Program-made: the position numbers and the translations under genes
The notes under the pieces: generated by a model
Database searches by the model: none
What the model was told of the DNA's origin: nothing
What the model saw: the letters and a program-made list of their open reading frames with translations, nothing else
NCBI GenBank assembly: GCA_021325495.1
Contig: JAJPGZ010000005.1
Location: 1 to 56,000, forward strand
Source: Spartobacteria bacterium
GTDB lineage: Bacteria; Verrucomicrobiota; Verrucomicrobiia; Chthoniobacterales; UBA10450
Reading direction: 5' to 3'
Length of the DNA: 56,000 nt
In this document: piece by piece, positions 35,400 to 44,850 of the stretch
Layout of the letters: each line of letters starts with the position of its first letter
How positions within the stretch are numbered: the first letter of the stretch is position 1

Positions 35400-35806
35400 T
35401 TCGCGACGCCATTCTCGTGATGGCGTTGTCGATCTTTATGTTGTCGTTCGCTCCTGCGCCGTTGCGGGCCGGACCACTCGAGAATTTCTTCAAACGTGTG
35501 CGCCACGCTTTGGACGAAGGCGCCAACCGCCCCAAACCCGTTCGCGCGCCGAAACAAAAGATCGCGGAGAGCTCGGAGCAGTCGGTCCATTCGCCGCCTA
35601 ACGAAACCAACACCAGTACGACCCGGCGCACGGTCGTGAGCAAAAGCGGAAAGAGCAATTTGCCGTACGGAACGCCGGTGCCGGGAAAAAAAGGGTTCGT
35701 CACCAGTCCATTCTCGCCTGACGGCGGCTACATCGATGTGCGCGATTTTCCGCCGGGCACCGAGGTGAAAGATCCTTACAGCGGGAAGACATTTCGCACG
35801 CCGTAG
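35366..35806 (+). CDS. Secreted hypothetical protein (146 aa)
   Basis: A 146-residue exported protein; ATG at 35366 lies inside the end of the creatininase-family gene in another frame. Signal peptide about 1-38 (RDAILVMALSIFMLSFAPAPLRA). The mature part is disordered and proline/threonine-rich, ending in a compact YGTPVPGKKGFVTSPF and RDFPPGTEVKDPYSGKTF segment that recurs in other small exported proteins of this phylum. No function can be stated. Confidence 0.72.
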   Translation: MRLTQHWLARLIRDAILVMALSIFMLSFAPAPLRAGPLENFFKRVRHALDEGANRPKPVRAPKQKIAESSEQSVHSPPNETNTSTTRRTVVSKSGKSNLPYGTPVPGKKGFVTSPFSPDGGYIDVRDFPPGTEVKDPYSGKTFRTP

Positions 35807-35835
35807 CGCGCGCCGCGCAAGATCGACATCTACTC

Positions 35836-36513
35836 ATGGAAGACGATCAGTTAAGACGTGAGCGGCTGTTCGTCGTCCTTGCCACGGTCGTCATCAATGT
35901 CGTCGCGGTCTCCTTGCTCACTTTCGCGCCGTGGTCCGACTGGCGCACCGGCATGGCGCTGAACATGGTCGATAATCTTCTGCTCGTCGGTTTCGCCGTC
36001 GTTAGGCGGGACGCGATCATGGCGCGTTTCCTTTTGTTCGGACTCGCGGTTGGCTTGGCCGAGCTCGCAGCCGATGCCTGGCTGGTCGATTACACGCGCA
36101 CGCTCGATTACTCGATTGGCGGCGGTCCCATGATTTGGCGGTCGCCGCTCTGGATGCCGCTGGCGTGGGAAGTCGTCGCGGTGCAATTCGGCTACATCGG
36201 TCTGCGTTTGTGGGATCGCTTTGGCGGCATCGGTCTGCTGTTGGTCGCGTTGTTAGGCGCGATTAACATTCCTTTCTACGAAGAAATGGCGCGGCGCATT
36301 CACTGGTGGCAATACGCCGGCTGCCGCATGATTTCGTTTACGCCGTGGTACATTATTCTGGGCGAATTTGGAATTGCCCTGGTGTTGGCGCTGCTGGCGC
36401 GGCGGGTAACACGCGCCTCGTTAGGCGGAGCCGTTGCCCTCGGCGTTGTCGGCGGATTGTCGATCTTCGTATGTTACGCCGCGGCTTTCGCGATTACCGA
36501 TCGGCTTTTTTGA
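35836..36513 (+). CDS. Polytopic membrane protein, about seven helices
   Basis: A 225-residue membrane protein with helices at about 11-30, 40-55, 63-82, 105-125, 130-146, 160-185 and 195-220 and an acidic loop carrying FYEEMARRIHWWQY. Uncharacterised; the repeated W and the EEM segment could bind a metal or haem but this is speculation. A dispersed-motif copy lies just upstream of its start. It may be cotranscribed with the preceding secreted gene 29 bases before it. Confidence 0.75.
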   Translation: MEDDQLRRERLFVVLATVVINVVAVSLLTFAPWSDWRTGMALNMVDNLLLVGFAVVRRDAIMARFLLFGLAVGLAELAADAWLVDYTRTLDYSIGGGPMIWRSPLWMPLAWEVVAVQFGYIGLRLWDRFGGIGLLLVALLGAINIPFYEEMARRIHWWQYAGCRMISFTPWYIILGEFGIALVLALLARRVTRASLGGAVALGVVGGLSIFVCYAAAFAITDRLF

Positions 36514-36582
36514 AAATTCGCCGCCTGAATTTCGTTTGCACAATCTGCTGGCAACTCAGCGTCAATTGGTAATCGTCTGCTC

Positions 36583-37395
36583 GTGAGCGAACGCGATTAC
36601 GTTCTGGGCACGCACGAAGAAGAGGTGGAGCGCCTCGGATTGCAGCATCGCGTCTGGCGTCCGGCGGTTTTGGATTGCTGGGAGCGCGCCGGCATCACGA
36701 CCGGCAAACGCGTGCTCGATGTCGGCGCCGGCCCCGGCTACGCCACGGTCGATCTTGCCGAAATCGTCGGGCCAAGCGGTGGAGTGGTCGCACTCGAGCG
36801 CTCGCATAATTTCGTCACCGCGCTGACTGAAACTGTGCGCGCGCGTGGCCTAACGAACGTGCAGGCGCACGAGCTCGATCTCGTGACGGACGAGTTGCCG
36901 AAAGGCGATTACGATTTCAGCTGGTGCCGCTGGGTTTTGTCGTTCGTCTCGGATCCGGCCCAGCTCATTGCAAAGCTCGCCGGCGTCATGCCGAAAGGTT
37001 CGATGTCGATCTTTCATGAATACGGCCATTACGAGACGTGGGATTTTTTGCCACCGCTCGAAATGCAAAAACGTTTCCGCGAGCATGTGATCGCGACCTG
37101 GCGCGAATCCGGTGGCGATCCGAACGCTGGCCGCGATCTGCCGAAGCTGTTTCAGCAAAACAAGTTCGCGATTCGCTCCATCAAACCGCTGCTCTTTTGC
37201 GTGCGGCCGAACGAATACATGTGGCAATGGCCGAAGGAATTCATCGAAGTTTATCTGCCGCGTTTGCAACAGATGGGCCGCATCGACGAGCAATTCGCCG
37301 CTGAACTCCTCGCGGATTTTGCCGAAGCAGAAAAAAATCCGAACACGGTCATGATCACGCCACTCGTGCTCGAAGTTGTCGCGGAAAAACTTTAG
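36583..37395 (+). CDS. SAM-dependent methyltransferase
   Basis: A 270-residue class I methyltransferase. Motif I VLDVGAGPGYAT at about residues 45-56, acidic motif II (VVALERSH) and a post-I D in the DYDFSWCRWVLSF segment. Substrate type is unclear; resemblance is to small-molecule methyltransferases of the UbiE group. GTG start. Its stop overlaps the end of the convergent HD-domain gene by four bases. Confidence 0.9.
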   Translation: MSERDYVLGTHEEEVERLGLQHRVWRPAVLDCWERAGITTGKRVLDVGAGPGYATVDLAEIVGPSGGVVALERSHNFVTALTETVRARGLTNVQAHELDLVTDELPKGDYDFSWCRWVLSFVSDPAQLIAKLAGVMPKGSMSIFHEYGHYETWDFLPPLEMQKRFREHVIATWRESGGDPNAGRDLPKLFQQNKFAIRSIKPLLFCVRPNEYMWQWPKEFIEVYLPRLQQMGRIDEQFAAELLADFAEAEKNPNTVMITPLVLEVVAEKL

Positions 37396-37964
37396 GCAGG
37401 CACGCCGGTTAGGCCGAGCCGTGGCGCATCCGATTTTAATGCCTCGATGACATGTGTGATCACGTCGTCGAGCGGCAGGCCGAGATCTTCGGCGCCGTGG
37501 CGGATGTCATCACGATTCACGGCGCGGGCGAACGCCTTGTCTTTCATTTTCTTTTTCACGCTGGAAAGATCGACATCTTCTATTCGCTTGCTCGGCCTAA
37601 CGAGCGCGACGGCAATGACGAAGCCGCTTAGCTCGTCCACCGCGCGCAACGTTTTCTCGAGCGGCGTTTCCGGATTCACGCCGGAGTAATCGGCGTGGGA
37701 AAGAATCGCGCGGCAAACTTCTTCGCTCCAGCCGTTCGCGCGCAGCCACTCGACGCCTTTAAACGGATGTTCGTCCGCCGTGGGATGCCGCTCGTAATCC
37801 ATGTCGTGCAAGAGGCCGACCGCTTCCCAAAGATCGACATCTTCGCCCCGCAATTGGGCGAAATGTTTCATCGAATCGGCCACGGCGTAGCAATGTTTAC
37901 GCAGGCTTTCCGATTGCACCCATTCGTGGAGCGTGGCCAAAGCACGTTCGGATAATTTTCCCAT
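37392..37964 (-). CDS. HD-domain phosphohydrolase-like protein
   Basis: A 190-residue metal-dependent HD domain. The H...HD...D ligands are visible in LRKHCYAVAD, LLHDMDYE and DELSGFV. HDIG-type relatives hydrolyse nucleotides or phosphate esters. A long loop (LVRPSKRIEDVDLSSVKKK) and two copies of the dispersed motif in the middle and N-terminal third fall inside the gene. Cytoplasmic, single gene. Confidence 0.88.
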   Translation of the reverse strand: MGKLSERALATLHEWVQSESLRKHCYAVADSMKHFAQLRGEDVDLWEAVGLLHDMDYERHPTADEHPFKGVEWLRANGWSEEVCRAILSHADYSGVNPETPLEKTLRAVDELSGFVIAVALVRPSKRIEDVDLSSVKKKMKDKAFARAVNRDDIRHGAEDLGLPLDDVITHVIEALKSDAPRLGLTGVPA

Positions 37965-38013
37965 CCGCAGAATTTAGATCGACAAGTGCAAGATCGACAT
38001 CTTCATTTTCGCG

Positions 38014-38484
38014 GTGAGCCGGAAGATTCCCAGCGCAATCCTTTTGTTCTTATTTGCAATGGCGGCGCTGGGCGCGGATCCGCTCGAAAAACCGATCCTC
38101 GCGCCCGAGCCGACTTCATCGGCAAAGCCGAAACGGTTGCACGCGATCTTGGCGAAAGACGAGCGCAAGGAGCCGACTACGGTGTTTACGTCTGACCTCA
38201 CGAAGATTCGCGTTTTCTGGAGTGGGAGCGGTTTGACCGCCGGTGATCGCGTCGGTGTCGTTTGGCTGGCGGAAGATGTCGGGATCGATGCGCCGCACGA
38301 CAGCAAGATCAGTCAGGGAGTTGTCACGGCGTATAAATCGGACGACAACGGCATCTTTGCGCTCGCGCAACCGAAGGGCGGTTGGCCGTTAGGCAAATAT
38401 CGCTGCGAGCTCTACCTCAATGGCAAGTTGACCGAGAGCATCGATTTCACGATCGAGAAAGGCGTGACCGTGGAACTACAGTAA
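38014..38484 (+). CDS. Secreted hypothetical protein (156 aa)
   Basis: A 156-residue exported protein with GTG start and signal peptide (PSAILLFLFAMAALGA). The mature domain is beta-rich: IRVFWSGSGLTAGDRVGVVWLAEDVG and WPLGKYRCELYLNGK (each shown only in part by residues) are like the all-beta chaperone or adhesion modules found in small secreted proteins. No family recognised. A near copy and an exact copy of the dispersed motif are stacked in the 49 bases before the start. It is separated from the FMN reductase by 15 bases and so may be cotranscribed. Confidence 0.72.
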   Translation: MSRKIPSAILLFLFAMAALGADPLEKPILAPEPTSSAKPKRLHAILAKDERKEPTTVFTSDLTKIRVFWSGSGLTAGDRVGVVWLAEDVGIDAPHDSKISQGVVTAYKSDDNGIFALAQPKGGWPLGKYRCELYLNGKLTESIDFTIEKGVTVELQ

Positions 38485-38499
38485 ACTGCGAGCGAGATC

Positions 38500-39027
38500 A
38501 TGGCGAAATATCTGGTCATCAGCACAAGTGGAAATCCCGACAGCAACAGCCGGCGGATGGCGCGCGTGGCCTTCGCGCATCTGCAAAAGAAAAAGGTCGA
38601 TTGCGAATGGATCGACCTGCGCGATCTCGATCTGCCGTTGTGTGATGCCGACAAATGTTATCTCAACAACGGCGCGAAGAAATTAAACATCGCGGTGGAA
38701 TCGGCCGATGGCATTCTCGTCGCCGCGCCGGTTTACAATTACGACGTGGCCGCGAGCGCGAAGAACATGATCGAGCTCACCGGCAGCGCGTGGGAGGACA
38801 AGGTCGCGGGATTTCTTTGCGCGGCCGGCGGCACGAGTAGTTACATGGCGGTGATGGCCTACGCGAACAGTCTCATGCTCGATTTTCGCACCGTCATCGT
38901 TCCGCGTTTCGTTTACGCGACGGGCGATGCGTTTGACGGCGACGCGCTCAAGGACAAAAAGGTTGTCGCGCGGGTCGAACAGGTCGCGGACGATCTGGTG
39001 CGATTCACCGAGGCGCTGCGAGGTTGA
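38500..39027 (+). CDS. NAD(P)H-dependent FMN reductase
   Basis: A 175-residue flavodoxin-like oxidoreductase of the NADPH-dependent FMN reductase family. FMN-phosphate loop ISTSGNPDSNSRRMA near residue 8-22 and the APVYNYDVAASAKNMIE flavin loop near residue 75-91 match ArsH/YieF/ChrR-type enzymes. Roles include quinone, chromate or azo reduction. It overlaps the downstream glycosyltransferase by four bases (TTGA), so cotranscribed. Confidence 0.92.
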   Translation: MAKYLVISTSGNPDSNSRRMARVAFAHLQKKKVDCEWIDLRDLDLPLCDADKCYLNNGAKKLNIAVESADGILVAAPVYNYDVAASAKNMIELTGSAWEDKVAGFLCAAGGTSSYMAVMAYANSLMLDFRTVIVPRFVYATGDAFDGDALKDKKVVARVEQVADDLVRFTEALRG

Positions 39028-39716
39028 GCGAGCGCGTTTCGATCATTGTTCCGACGCGGAATGAGGCGGAGAACATCGAGCCGCTTGTTAGGCAGATTTT
39101 CGAGAACCTCACGCCGCATGAAATCATCTTTGTCGATGGCGACTCGAGCGACGGCACGCGCGATGTCGTTCATCGCTTGAGCGCGTCCGCGCCGATCAAA
39201 CTACTCGCGCAAGATCGACATCCACCCGGGCTGGCGGCGGCGATCATGGCCGGCGCGCGCGCAGCCGAAGGTGGAACGCTCGTGGTGATGGACGCGGACC
39301 TGAGTCATCCGCCCGAGCGCATCAACGACTTGTTAGGCCCGCTCGCCGCGAACGAAGCCGACATGGTCGTCGGCAGTCGCTACATCAAAGGAGGATCGAC
39401 ATCGGGCTGGCCGTTATGGCGAAAGATTTTGTCGCGCGGCGGCGCCGCGATTGCGTATCCGCTCACGGGCGTGCACGACGCCATGTGCGGTTTTTTCGCC
39501 ATCAGGCGCGCGCGGTTGCTGGAGATTTCGCCGCCGACGGTCGGATTTAAGATCGCGTTCGAAACAATCATTCGCGCAAGATCGACAATGCGCATTCGCG
39601 AAGTGCCGATTCAGTTTCGCGATCGTGAACGCGGCAAATCAAAAATGTCGTTCGGGATCGCGCTTCGTTTTTTTGGGCGCTGGCTGGCGGCTGTATTTCA
39701 TCGCCTCGCGAAATAA
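39024..39716 (+). CDS. Polyprenol-phosphate glycosyltransferase (GT2, DPM1-like)
   Basis: A 230-residue soluble or peripheral family-2 glycosyltransferase like dolichol/polyprenol-phosphate mannosyltransferase. Donor-binding start VSIIVPTRNEAENI, DxD-type VMDADLSHPPE near residue 92-102, and the C-terminal RDRERGKSKM segment are typical. TTG start overlaps the previous stop. It supplies lipid-linked sugar to the following O-antigen-ligase-like protein or for protein or surface glycan decoration. Confidence 0.93.
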   Translation: MSERVSIIVPTRNEAENIEPLVRQIFENLTPHEIIFVDGDSSDGTRDVVHRLSASAPIKLLAQDRHPPGLAAAIMAGARAAEGGTLVVMDADLSHPPERINDLLGPLAANEADMVVGSRYIKGGSTSGWPLWRKILSRGGAAIAYPLTGVHDAMCGFFAIRRARLLEISPPTVGFKIAFETIIRARSTMRIREVPIQFRDRERGKSKMSFGIALRFFGRWLAAVFHRLAK

Positions 39717-39721
39717 ATGCA

Positions 39722-42346
39722 ATGACGCGCGCCGCTTCCGCTGGAGCTGCTTCGGAGCCGAAGAAACTTTCCCAGATTTATTCAGGCGTGATTGAGAGCA
39801 CGTGGGTGGCTGCGGTCTGCGTCGTTCCGCTGCTTCTCAATCCGCAAAGCGGTCACAATGGATATCAGCCGTTCAAATACGGTTTTCTGCGAATACTGGC
39901 GGCGATAGGCGGGGCCGCGTGGCTCCTCCGCACGGTCGAGCTTCGGCCCGATCTTGGCGCGACGCTGCGCGGTATCGGCCGGTCCGCGTTGTCGATCTTG
40001 TTTTTTCTATTTGGCCTAACGATTCTCCTTTCGACGTTTTTCTCGATTGAGCGGCACGCCAGCATTTGGGGTTCGCCGGAAACATTTCAAGGTGCCGTTA
40101 CCTATGGGGCGCAGCTTCTGTTGTGCGCGCTCGTCGCGACTCATTTGCGGACGCGAGATCAGATCGAACGTCTTATCACCGTGTCACTCGTGACCAGTTT
40201 CGCCGTCGCGATTTTCACAATTCTGCAACGCTTCGGTTGGGACCCGCGCTATCCCGAGCTTCCGAACGAGCGCGCGTTCGGGCCGGCGGGTCACCCGATT
40301 TTTTTGGCCGGCTATTTGTTAATGAGCATCCCGCTCACGATATATCGGCTGTTGTTAGGCCGGGAACCACGCGGGCCACAGAAATTTCGCACGATGTCGG
40401 TTTGGTTGTACAGCGGCATTCTTGTGGTGCAGCTCTCGGCATTTTTCTGCGCGCAGAGCCGCGGTCCAATTCTCGCGCTCGGCACTACGATTTTTGCACT
40501 CGCGATTCTGTTCGCCGCCTATCGCAGCTCAAAACGAACAATTGCAATCAGCGGGTCGGTTTTTGCTGCGGCGATTTTGCTGATCGTGGCCGGCGTCGAT
40601 TTTAAAACGCTTGGCGGAATCCCGGGATTGAATCGCTTCTCCGCCACGAGTTCTCTCCAGAAAGGCGTCGATTATTTTCGGGCCGAACTTTGGAAACAAG
40701 CGCCGACGATCATTTTCGCGGACAAACCGTTGCCGCATCCAACAAACGGCGAAGATCGACATCATCGCCTTCGGCCCTGGATCGGTTACGGGCCGGAAAC
40801 GCTCGAATGCGTCTTGCCGAGATATTATGAAGTCGACGATCCGAAAACGCATGTGATCGAAAGCCACTTCCACGATCTCGTCTGGGATTTGTGGTTCTCA
40901 CTCGGCGCCGCGGGTCTCATCACATTTCTGTTTGGGATCGTCGTTCTGTTCTATTGCGCCTGCGAGCGGCTCGGCTTCGCCAATGTAAAGGCGAGTCGCG
41001 TTGCCTTCGCTGCGACCATTCTTTCAACCGTGACCGGCGTAACCTTCGCCGCTGTTTTGTTTTTCGGCCCGGGCTTTTTCGGGGCCGGACTGCTCATCGG
41101 TTTGGTCGCGAGTTTTCTAATTTGGGCAGGTATCGCAACATTCCTTTCGCCGCCAAAACCGAAACCATTTTCGATTGTCGATCTTTTAATTTTGGCCTTG
41201 GTCGCAGCGATCGTCGGCCATCTCGTGGACATGGCCTTTGCCTTCCAAACCGCCGCCACCGGAATGTTGTTCTGGTTGTACCTTGGGCTCGTCTTCGCTT
41301 TGCTGCGGATCGATGAAGCGGAATTCGCAAAGTTGCCGGCGGCAAAAACGAAAACCAATCTTCTCCATCGCACTTTGCTCGCGAGCGCAATGGTCGGACT
41401 CGGAGTTTGTGCGTTGATCATCAGCACAGTTCATGAATACGGGTTCGAACGATTCTCTATGCTCGACGTCTTGAGCTCATCTCTCTGCGACCTGAGCGGG
41501 ATAGGCGGTCACAATTCTTTGCTGCTGATTCCGCTGCTCGCATTTTGCGGAACGGCCGCCTTTGCTCTCGCGCTCGATGAAGCGATAGCCGGTGGTTCGA
41601 AACCGGCGATTGGCCGCACCATCGCGATTACGGGCGGCTTCGGCTTAATCTTTCTCTTGTGGCGCGCGGGGCAAATCGCCGACATCGGGCCAGTTCCAAA
41701 TGCGGCCGCAACGGAGTCTCAAGTGCTGAGCCAGGCAGGCGATTACGCCATACTTTTTTTTAGCGGGATCCTTCTTCTTCTCGCTTTGCTTTTCGCCGTC
41801 GCCTTCATGCTTGTTAGGCGGACAAAATCTTCGACCGTCTCGAGATCGAATCAGCATTGGATAATCCCGGCGATGGCGCTGCTCGGAATCATCGTCTTTT
41901 CGTGGCCAATCGCGCTGTCTCAACTTTACGCCGCGATTACTGTCGCGTGGGCGGACACTCTGCAAGAGGTCGGTCAACCGCATTTAGCATCAGCTGTGTA
42001 TCGAAGAGTTGTCGCGCACGACCCGGACACGTTTCTCTATCGCGCTCTTTTCAGTGAGACCTTGCTACAGCAAGCTGGCACCGAGTCCAATCCTGACGCC
42101 TTGGAGAAAACTTTTACCGAGGCCGAACAAGTCCTCCTCCGAGCGCGCAAAGTTTCAGACTTGAATCGCTCTTCTTTTTATCTCGCTCGCCTTTATCTTA
42201 TTTGGGCGGATCGCTCCAATGAACCGCGCAAAACGGAGCTGGCGCGCAAAGCCGCCGTCGCCGTAGCGCAGGCCGCAATCTTCGAACCGCATAGTGACCC
42301 GGTGAAAGAGTTGACGGAGCAGGCTGCCGCGATGTTGAAGCGATAA
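39722..42346 (+). CDS. O-antigen ligase/polymerase-like membrane protein with C-terminal TPRs
   Basis: An 874-residue membrane protein of the Wzy/WaaL group: many helices (about 30-60 then 85-470, then again 560-720) with the ligase-type loop between residues about 255-340 (RAELWKQAPTIIF, GYGPETLECVLPRYYEVDD). The soluble C-terminus (about 745-874) has tetratricopeptide-like helices. The five-base gap after the glycosyltransferase gene supports a joint role in surface glycan assembly. It probably joins or polymerises lipid-linked glycans in the periplasm. Confidence 0.88.
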   Translation: MTRAASAGAASEPKKLSQIYSGVIESTWVAAVCVVPLLLNPQSGHNGYQPFKYGFLRILAAIGGAAWLLRTVELRPDLGATLRGIGRSALSILFFLFGLTILLSTFFSIERHASIWGSPETFQGAVTYGAQLLLCALVATHLRTRDQIERLITVSLVTSFAVAIFTILQRFGWDPRYPELPNERAFGPAGHPIFLAGYLLMSIPLTIYRLLLGREPRGPQKFRTMSVWLYSGILVVQLSAFFCAQSRGPILALGTTIFALAILFAAYRSSKRTIAISGSVFAAAILLIVAGVDFKTLGGIPGLNRFSATSSLQKGVDYFRAELWKQAPTIIFADKPLPHPTNGEDRHHRLRPWIGYGPETLECVLPRYYEVDDPKTHVIESHFHDLVWDLWFSLGAAGLITFLFGIVVLFYCACERLGFANVKASRVAFAATILSTVTGVTFAAVLFFGPGFFGAGLLIGLVASFLIWAGIATFLSPPKPKPFSIVDLLILALVAAIVGHLVDMAFAFQTAATGMLFWLYLGLVFALLRIDEAEFAKLPAAKTKTNLLHRTLLASAMVGLGVCALIISTVHEYGFERFSMLDVLSSSLCDLSGIGGHNSLLLIPLLAFCGTAAFALALDEAIAGGSKPAIGRTIAITGGFGLIFLLWRAGQIADIGPVPNAAATESQVLSQAGDYAILFFSGILLLLALLFAVAFMLVRRTKSSTVSRSNQHWIIPAMALLGIIVFSWPIALSQLYAAITVAWADTLQEVGQPHLASAVYRRVVAHDPDTFLYRALFSETLLQQAGTESNPDALEKTFTEAEQVLLRARKVSDLNRSSFYLARLYLIWADRSNEPRKTELARKAAVAVAQAAIFEPHSDPVKELTEQAAAMLKR

Positions 42347-42370
42347 CCATTGTGTGTTGATTCGTTAGTC

Positions 42371-43525
42371 ATGTTTCTCCGCCGAGCTTTGTTTCTATCT
42401 ATCGCGATTTTTTTGGCGCGAGCTGGCTTTGCCGCGGAACAAGAGTTCCGGTTTGAAAAACCCGACGCGCAAAGCGTCTCCCTCATGTGCGAATGCAAAA
42501 ACTGGCAGCCGCAGCCGATGACGAAGGGAACCGACGGTGTTTGGACGACGAGCGTTTCGCTTTCGCCGGGAAGTTACGGCTACAAATTTTTGGTGAACGG
42601 CAGTGATTGGGTCCTCGATCCGAAAAATTCCAATCGCAAAAACGTAAACGGCGTCGAAAACTCCGCCATCGATGTTGCAGACGATTCCGCGATCACTGCA
42701 AGATCGACATCTCCTTCATCGGGTGCGGGCGTCGTGGCGACGAACGGCTCGTCGTTATCGCCATCGCCTAACGAAGTCTTTACCGTAGAAATTCCGCTTT
42801 CAACGAAACGCCGCGCGGAAGCGGCCAAAGACGGCAACGCCAAACTCGCCCATGCAAAACTCGCGCTCGTCGTGCCCTCAGGATTCGATCCGCAAAAATC
42901 GTGGCCGATTCTCGTCATCTGCAACACGGAGGCGTATTCGAACATCGATTCGCTCCAGCAATTCAAAGATGCCGCGAGCGCGGAAGGGTGGGTGACGATG
43001 GCGGCCGACGGCGTGGAGACGGAACCGAAGAAAGAAGGCGGCGACCGCTGGCCGACCATTGCGGCGGCCTTCGATTACCTAACGAATGCGTGGCCGGGAA
43101 TAAAAGATTGGCCGGTCGCATGCGGCGGAATGTCGGGCGGCGGGAAGAACGGCGCGTTTCTTGCGGCCGACCTCGCGCGCGAACACCATCGCATCATCGG
43201 CATGCTCATGATGGGTTGTAACCAGGATATGGCGACGGTGGCCTATCGAAAATCCGCGCCCCCGAATTTCCTGAGCGCCGCGGTTTTTCTGAGCAGCGGC
43301 AAGAACGACAAGATCGCGACGCCCGAAAGCCACGTCTATGTCATGAACTCGCTCAAGGCCACCGGTTTCAAAGTGCGACTCGAAAGTCACGACGGCGCGC
43401 ACGATATTTATCCGCCGCACATCGGGGAAGCGTTACGCTGGTTCATCGCGCAATCTTCGGCCGGCGCGCCGGCGAAACGCGAAACCGATTTCGATAAATT
43501 TTTTAAAAAGAAAACGTCACCGTAA
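42371..43525 (+). CDS. Secreted CBM48-domain esterase-like hydrolase
   Basis: A 384-residue exported protein. ATG at 42371 opens a signal peptide (RRALFLSIAIFLARAGFA). Residues about 25-105 are a CBM48-like glycogen-binding domain paralogous to the gene at 24692 (same FRFxxPDAxSVxLMC start, YGYKFLVNGSDW middle). The C-terminal domain (about 150-380) is an alpha/beta-hydrolase-like esterase: GGMSGGGKNGAF nucleophile elbow and a late His-Asp segment ESHDGAHDI. A carbohydrate or surface glycan esterase is the likely role. Confidence 0.87.
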   Translation: MFLRRALFLSIAIFLARAGFAAEQEFRFEKPDAQSVSLMCECKNWQPQPMTKGTDGVWTTSVSLSPGSYGYKFLVNGSDWVLDPKNSNRKNVNGVENSAIDVADDSAITARSTSPSSGAGVVATNGSSLSPSPNEVFTVEIPLSTKRRAEAAKDGNAKLAHAKLALVVPSGFDPQKSWPILVICNTEAYSNIDSLQQFKDAASAEGWVTMAADGVETEPKKEGGDRWPTIAAAFDYLTNAWPGIKDWPVACGGMSGGGKNGAFLAADLAREHHRIIGMLMMGCNQDMATVAYRKSAPPNFLSAAVFLSSGKNDKIATPESHVYVMNSLKATGFKVRLESHDGAHDIYPPHIGEALRWFIAQSSAGAPAKRETDFDKFFKKKTSP

Positions 43526-43532
43526 GATCGAC

Positions 43533-44141
43533 ATGAACATTTCATCTTCGAAAATCGCGCGCTGGTTCGCCGAGCTCGTGCTCGTTTTCATCAGCGTTTA
43601 CGCGGCATTTTGGCTGAATAGTTTTCAGCAACATCAACAAGAGGCGAAACGGCGCGATCAAATCCTCGGCGCGCTCGAACGGATATTGCGCGAGGGAATC
43701 GAGGGCGGAAGAATCAACAGTGCCAAACAAGAAAAAGAGGCCGCCGAATTTCAACGCGCGCTCGACGCGGGCGAAATGCCGCCGCTGCGGCCGTTCGTTT
43801 TCATTACCGATTACAACGCGAGCGACCTGGCCACGCTCCTTCAGTCCGGCGGCGTGGAGGTGCTCGATGTCGAAACCATCACCGCGTTGCGCAATGACGA
43901 ATCGGTCATTCGCTGGGGATTGAGTCGGATGGCGCGCTATCAGCAATTGAGCGACGCGTTGATTGTGCCGAATCTCGATCAGGACATCTCCTTCTTTTAC
44001 GATCCAGCAACGAAGAAACTGCGGAAGCGTTTTCAAATTTATCCGGACGCGCTGAATGCGGTGGTGGAATTCCAGCACGAGCTCGATCGCACTCACAGTG
44101 AGTTGTTGAAACAGCTCCAGGCCACACGCTCGCGCCGCTAA
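43533..44141 (+). CDS. Membrane-anchored hypothetical protein (202 aa)
   Basis: A 202-residue protein with an N-terminal helix (RWFAELVLVFISVYAAFWLN) and a mostly helical soluble domain. An isolated conserved-looking segment is PFVFITDYNASDLATLLQSGG. No family recognised. It begins within a dispersed-motif copy (AAGATCGACATG) seven bases after the previous stop and ends seven bases before the DUF72 gene, which also begins in a motif copy. Confidence 0.75.
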   Translation: MNISSSKIARWFAELVLVFISVYAAFWLNSFQQHQQEAKRRDQILGALERILREGIEGGRINSAKQEKEAAEFQRALDAGEMPPLRPFVFITDYNASDLATLLQSGGVEVLDVETITALRNDESVIRWGLSRMARYQQLSDALIVPNLDQDISFFYDPATKKLRKRFQIYPDALNAVVEFQHELDRTHSELLKQLQATRSRR

Positions 44142-44148
44142 GATCGAC

Positions 44149-44850
44149 ATGAACATTTGGATCGGCACGTCCGGATTTCAGTACGCGGAATGGAAGGGGA
44201 ATTTCTATCCGGAAGATTTATCGACGGCGAAGATGCTGCCGTATTACGCCGAGCGCCTAACGACGACGGAAATCAATTACACTTTCCACCGGATTCCGAG
44301 CGCAAAGACGATCGAGAACTGGAAAAAACAAACGCCGGAGAAATTTCGCTTTGCGCTCAAGGCGCCGCAGAAGATTACGCATTGGTCGAAGCTGCGCGAT
44401 TGCGCGGACACCATGCGTTACTTTCACGATGTTACGTCAGCGCTCGGCGAAAAGCTCGGACCGGTTTTGTTTCAGCTCCCGCCGAATTTCAAGAAGGACA
44501 CGCTCGTCCTCGGCGATTTCGTGAATTGTTTGCCCGGAGGATTGCGCGCCGCCTTCGAGTTTCGCCACGAGTCGTGGTTCGACGATGAAGTCTGGGAAAT
44601 CTTTCGTGCGAGCAACGTCGCGCTTTGTCTCAACGAAACGGCCGACTTCGCCGCGCCAAAAGTCACGACGGCAAATTTCGGCTATCTACGTTTGCGCCGC
44701 GAAGATTACGGCAAGATCGACATCGAACGCTGGGCCGATTTCGTGAAGCAACAATCTGCGAACTGGAGCGACACCTTCGTCTATTTCAAACACGAAGAAG
44801 CGGGCATGGGTCCGAAGTTCGCGAAGCAGATGATGGAATTGCTCGCGTGA
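44149..44850 (+). CDS. DUF72-family protein
   Basis: A 233-residue TIM-barrel-like DUF72 protein. Starts with the family signature IWIGTSGFQYAEWKGNFYPE and has FRFALKAPQKITH, LFQLPPNF, AFEFRHESW and FVYFKHEEAGMGP. These proteins are widespread and soluble; their role (possibly sugar or nucleic-acid metabolism) is not established. Start ATG comes from a dispersed-motif copy. It overlaps the downstream remnant by GTGA. Confidence 0.95.
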   Translation: MNIWIGTSGFQYAEWKGNFYPEDLSTAKMLPYYAERLTTTEINYTFHRIPSAKTIENWKKQTPEKFRFALKAPQKITHWSKLRDCADTMRYFHDVTSALGEKLGPVLFQLPPNFKKDTLVLGDFVNCLPGGLRAAFEFRHESWFDDEVWEIFRASNVALCLNETADFAAPKVTTANFGYLRLRREDYGKIDIERWADFVKQQSANWSDTFVYFKHEEAGMGPKFAKQMMELLA

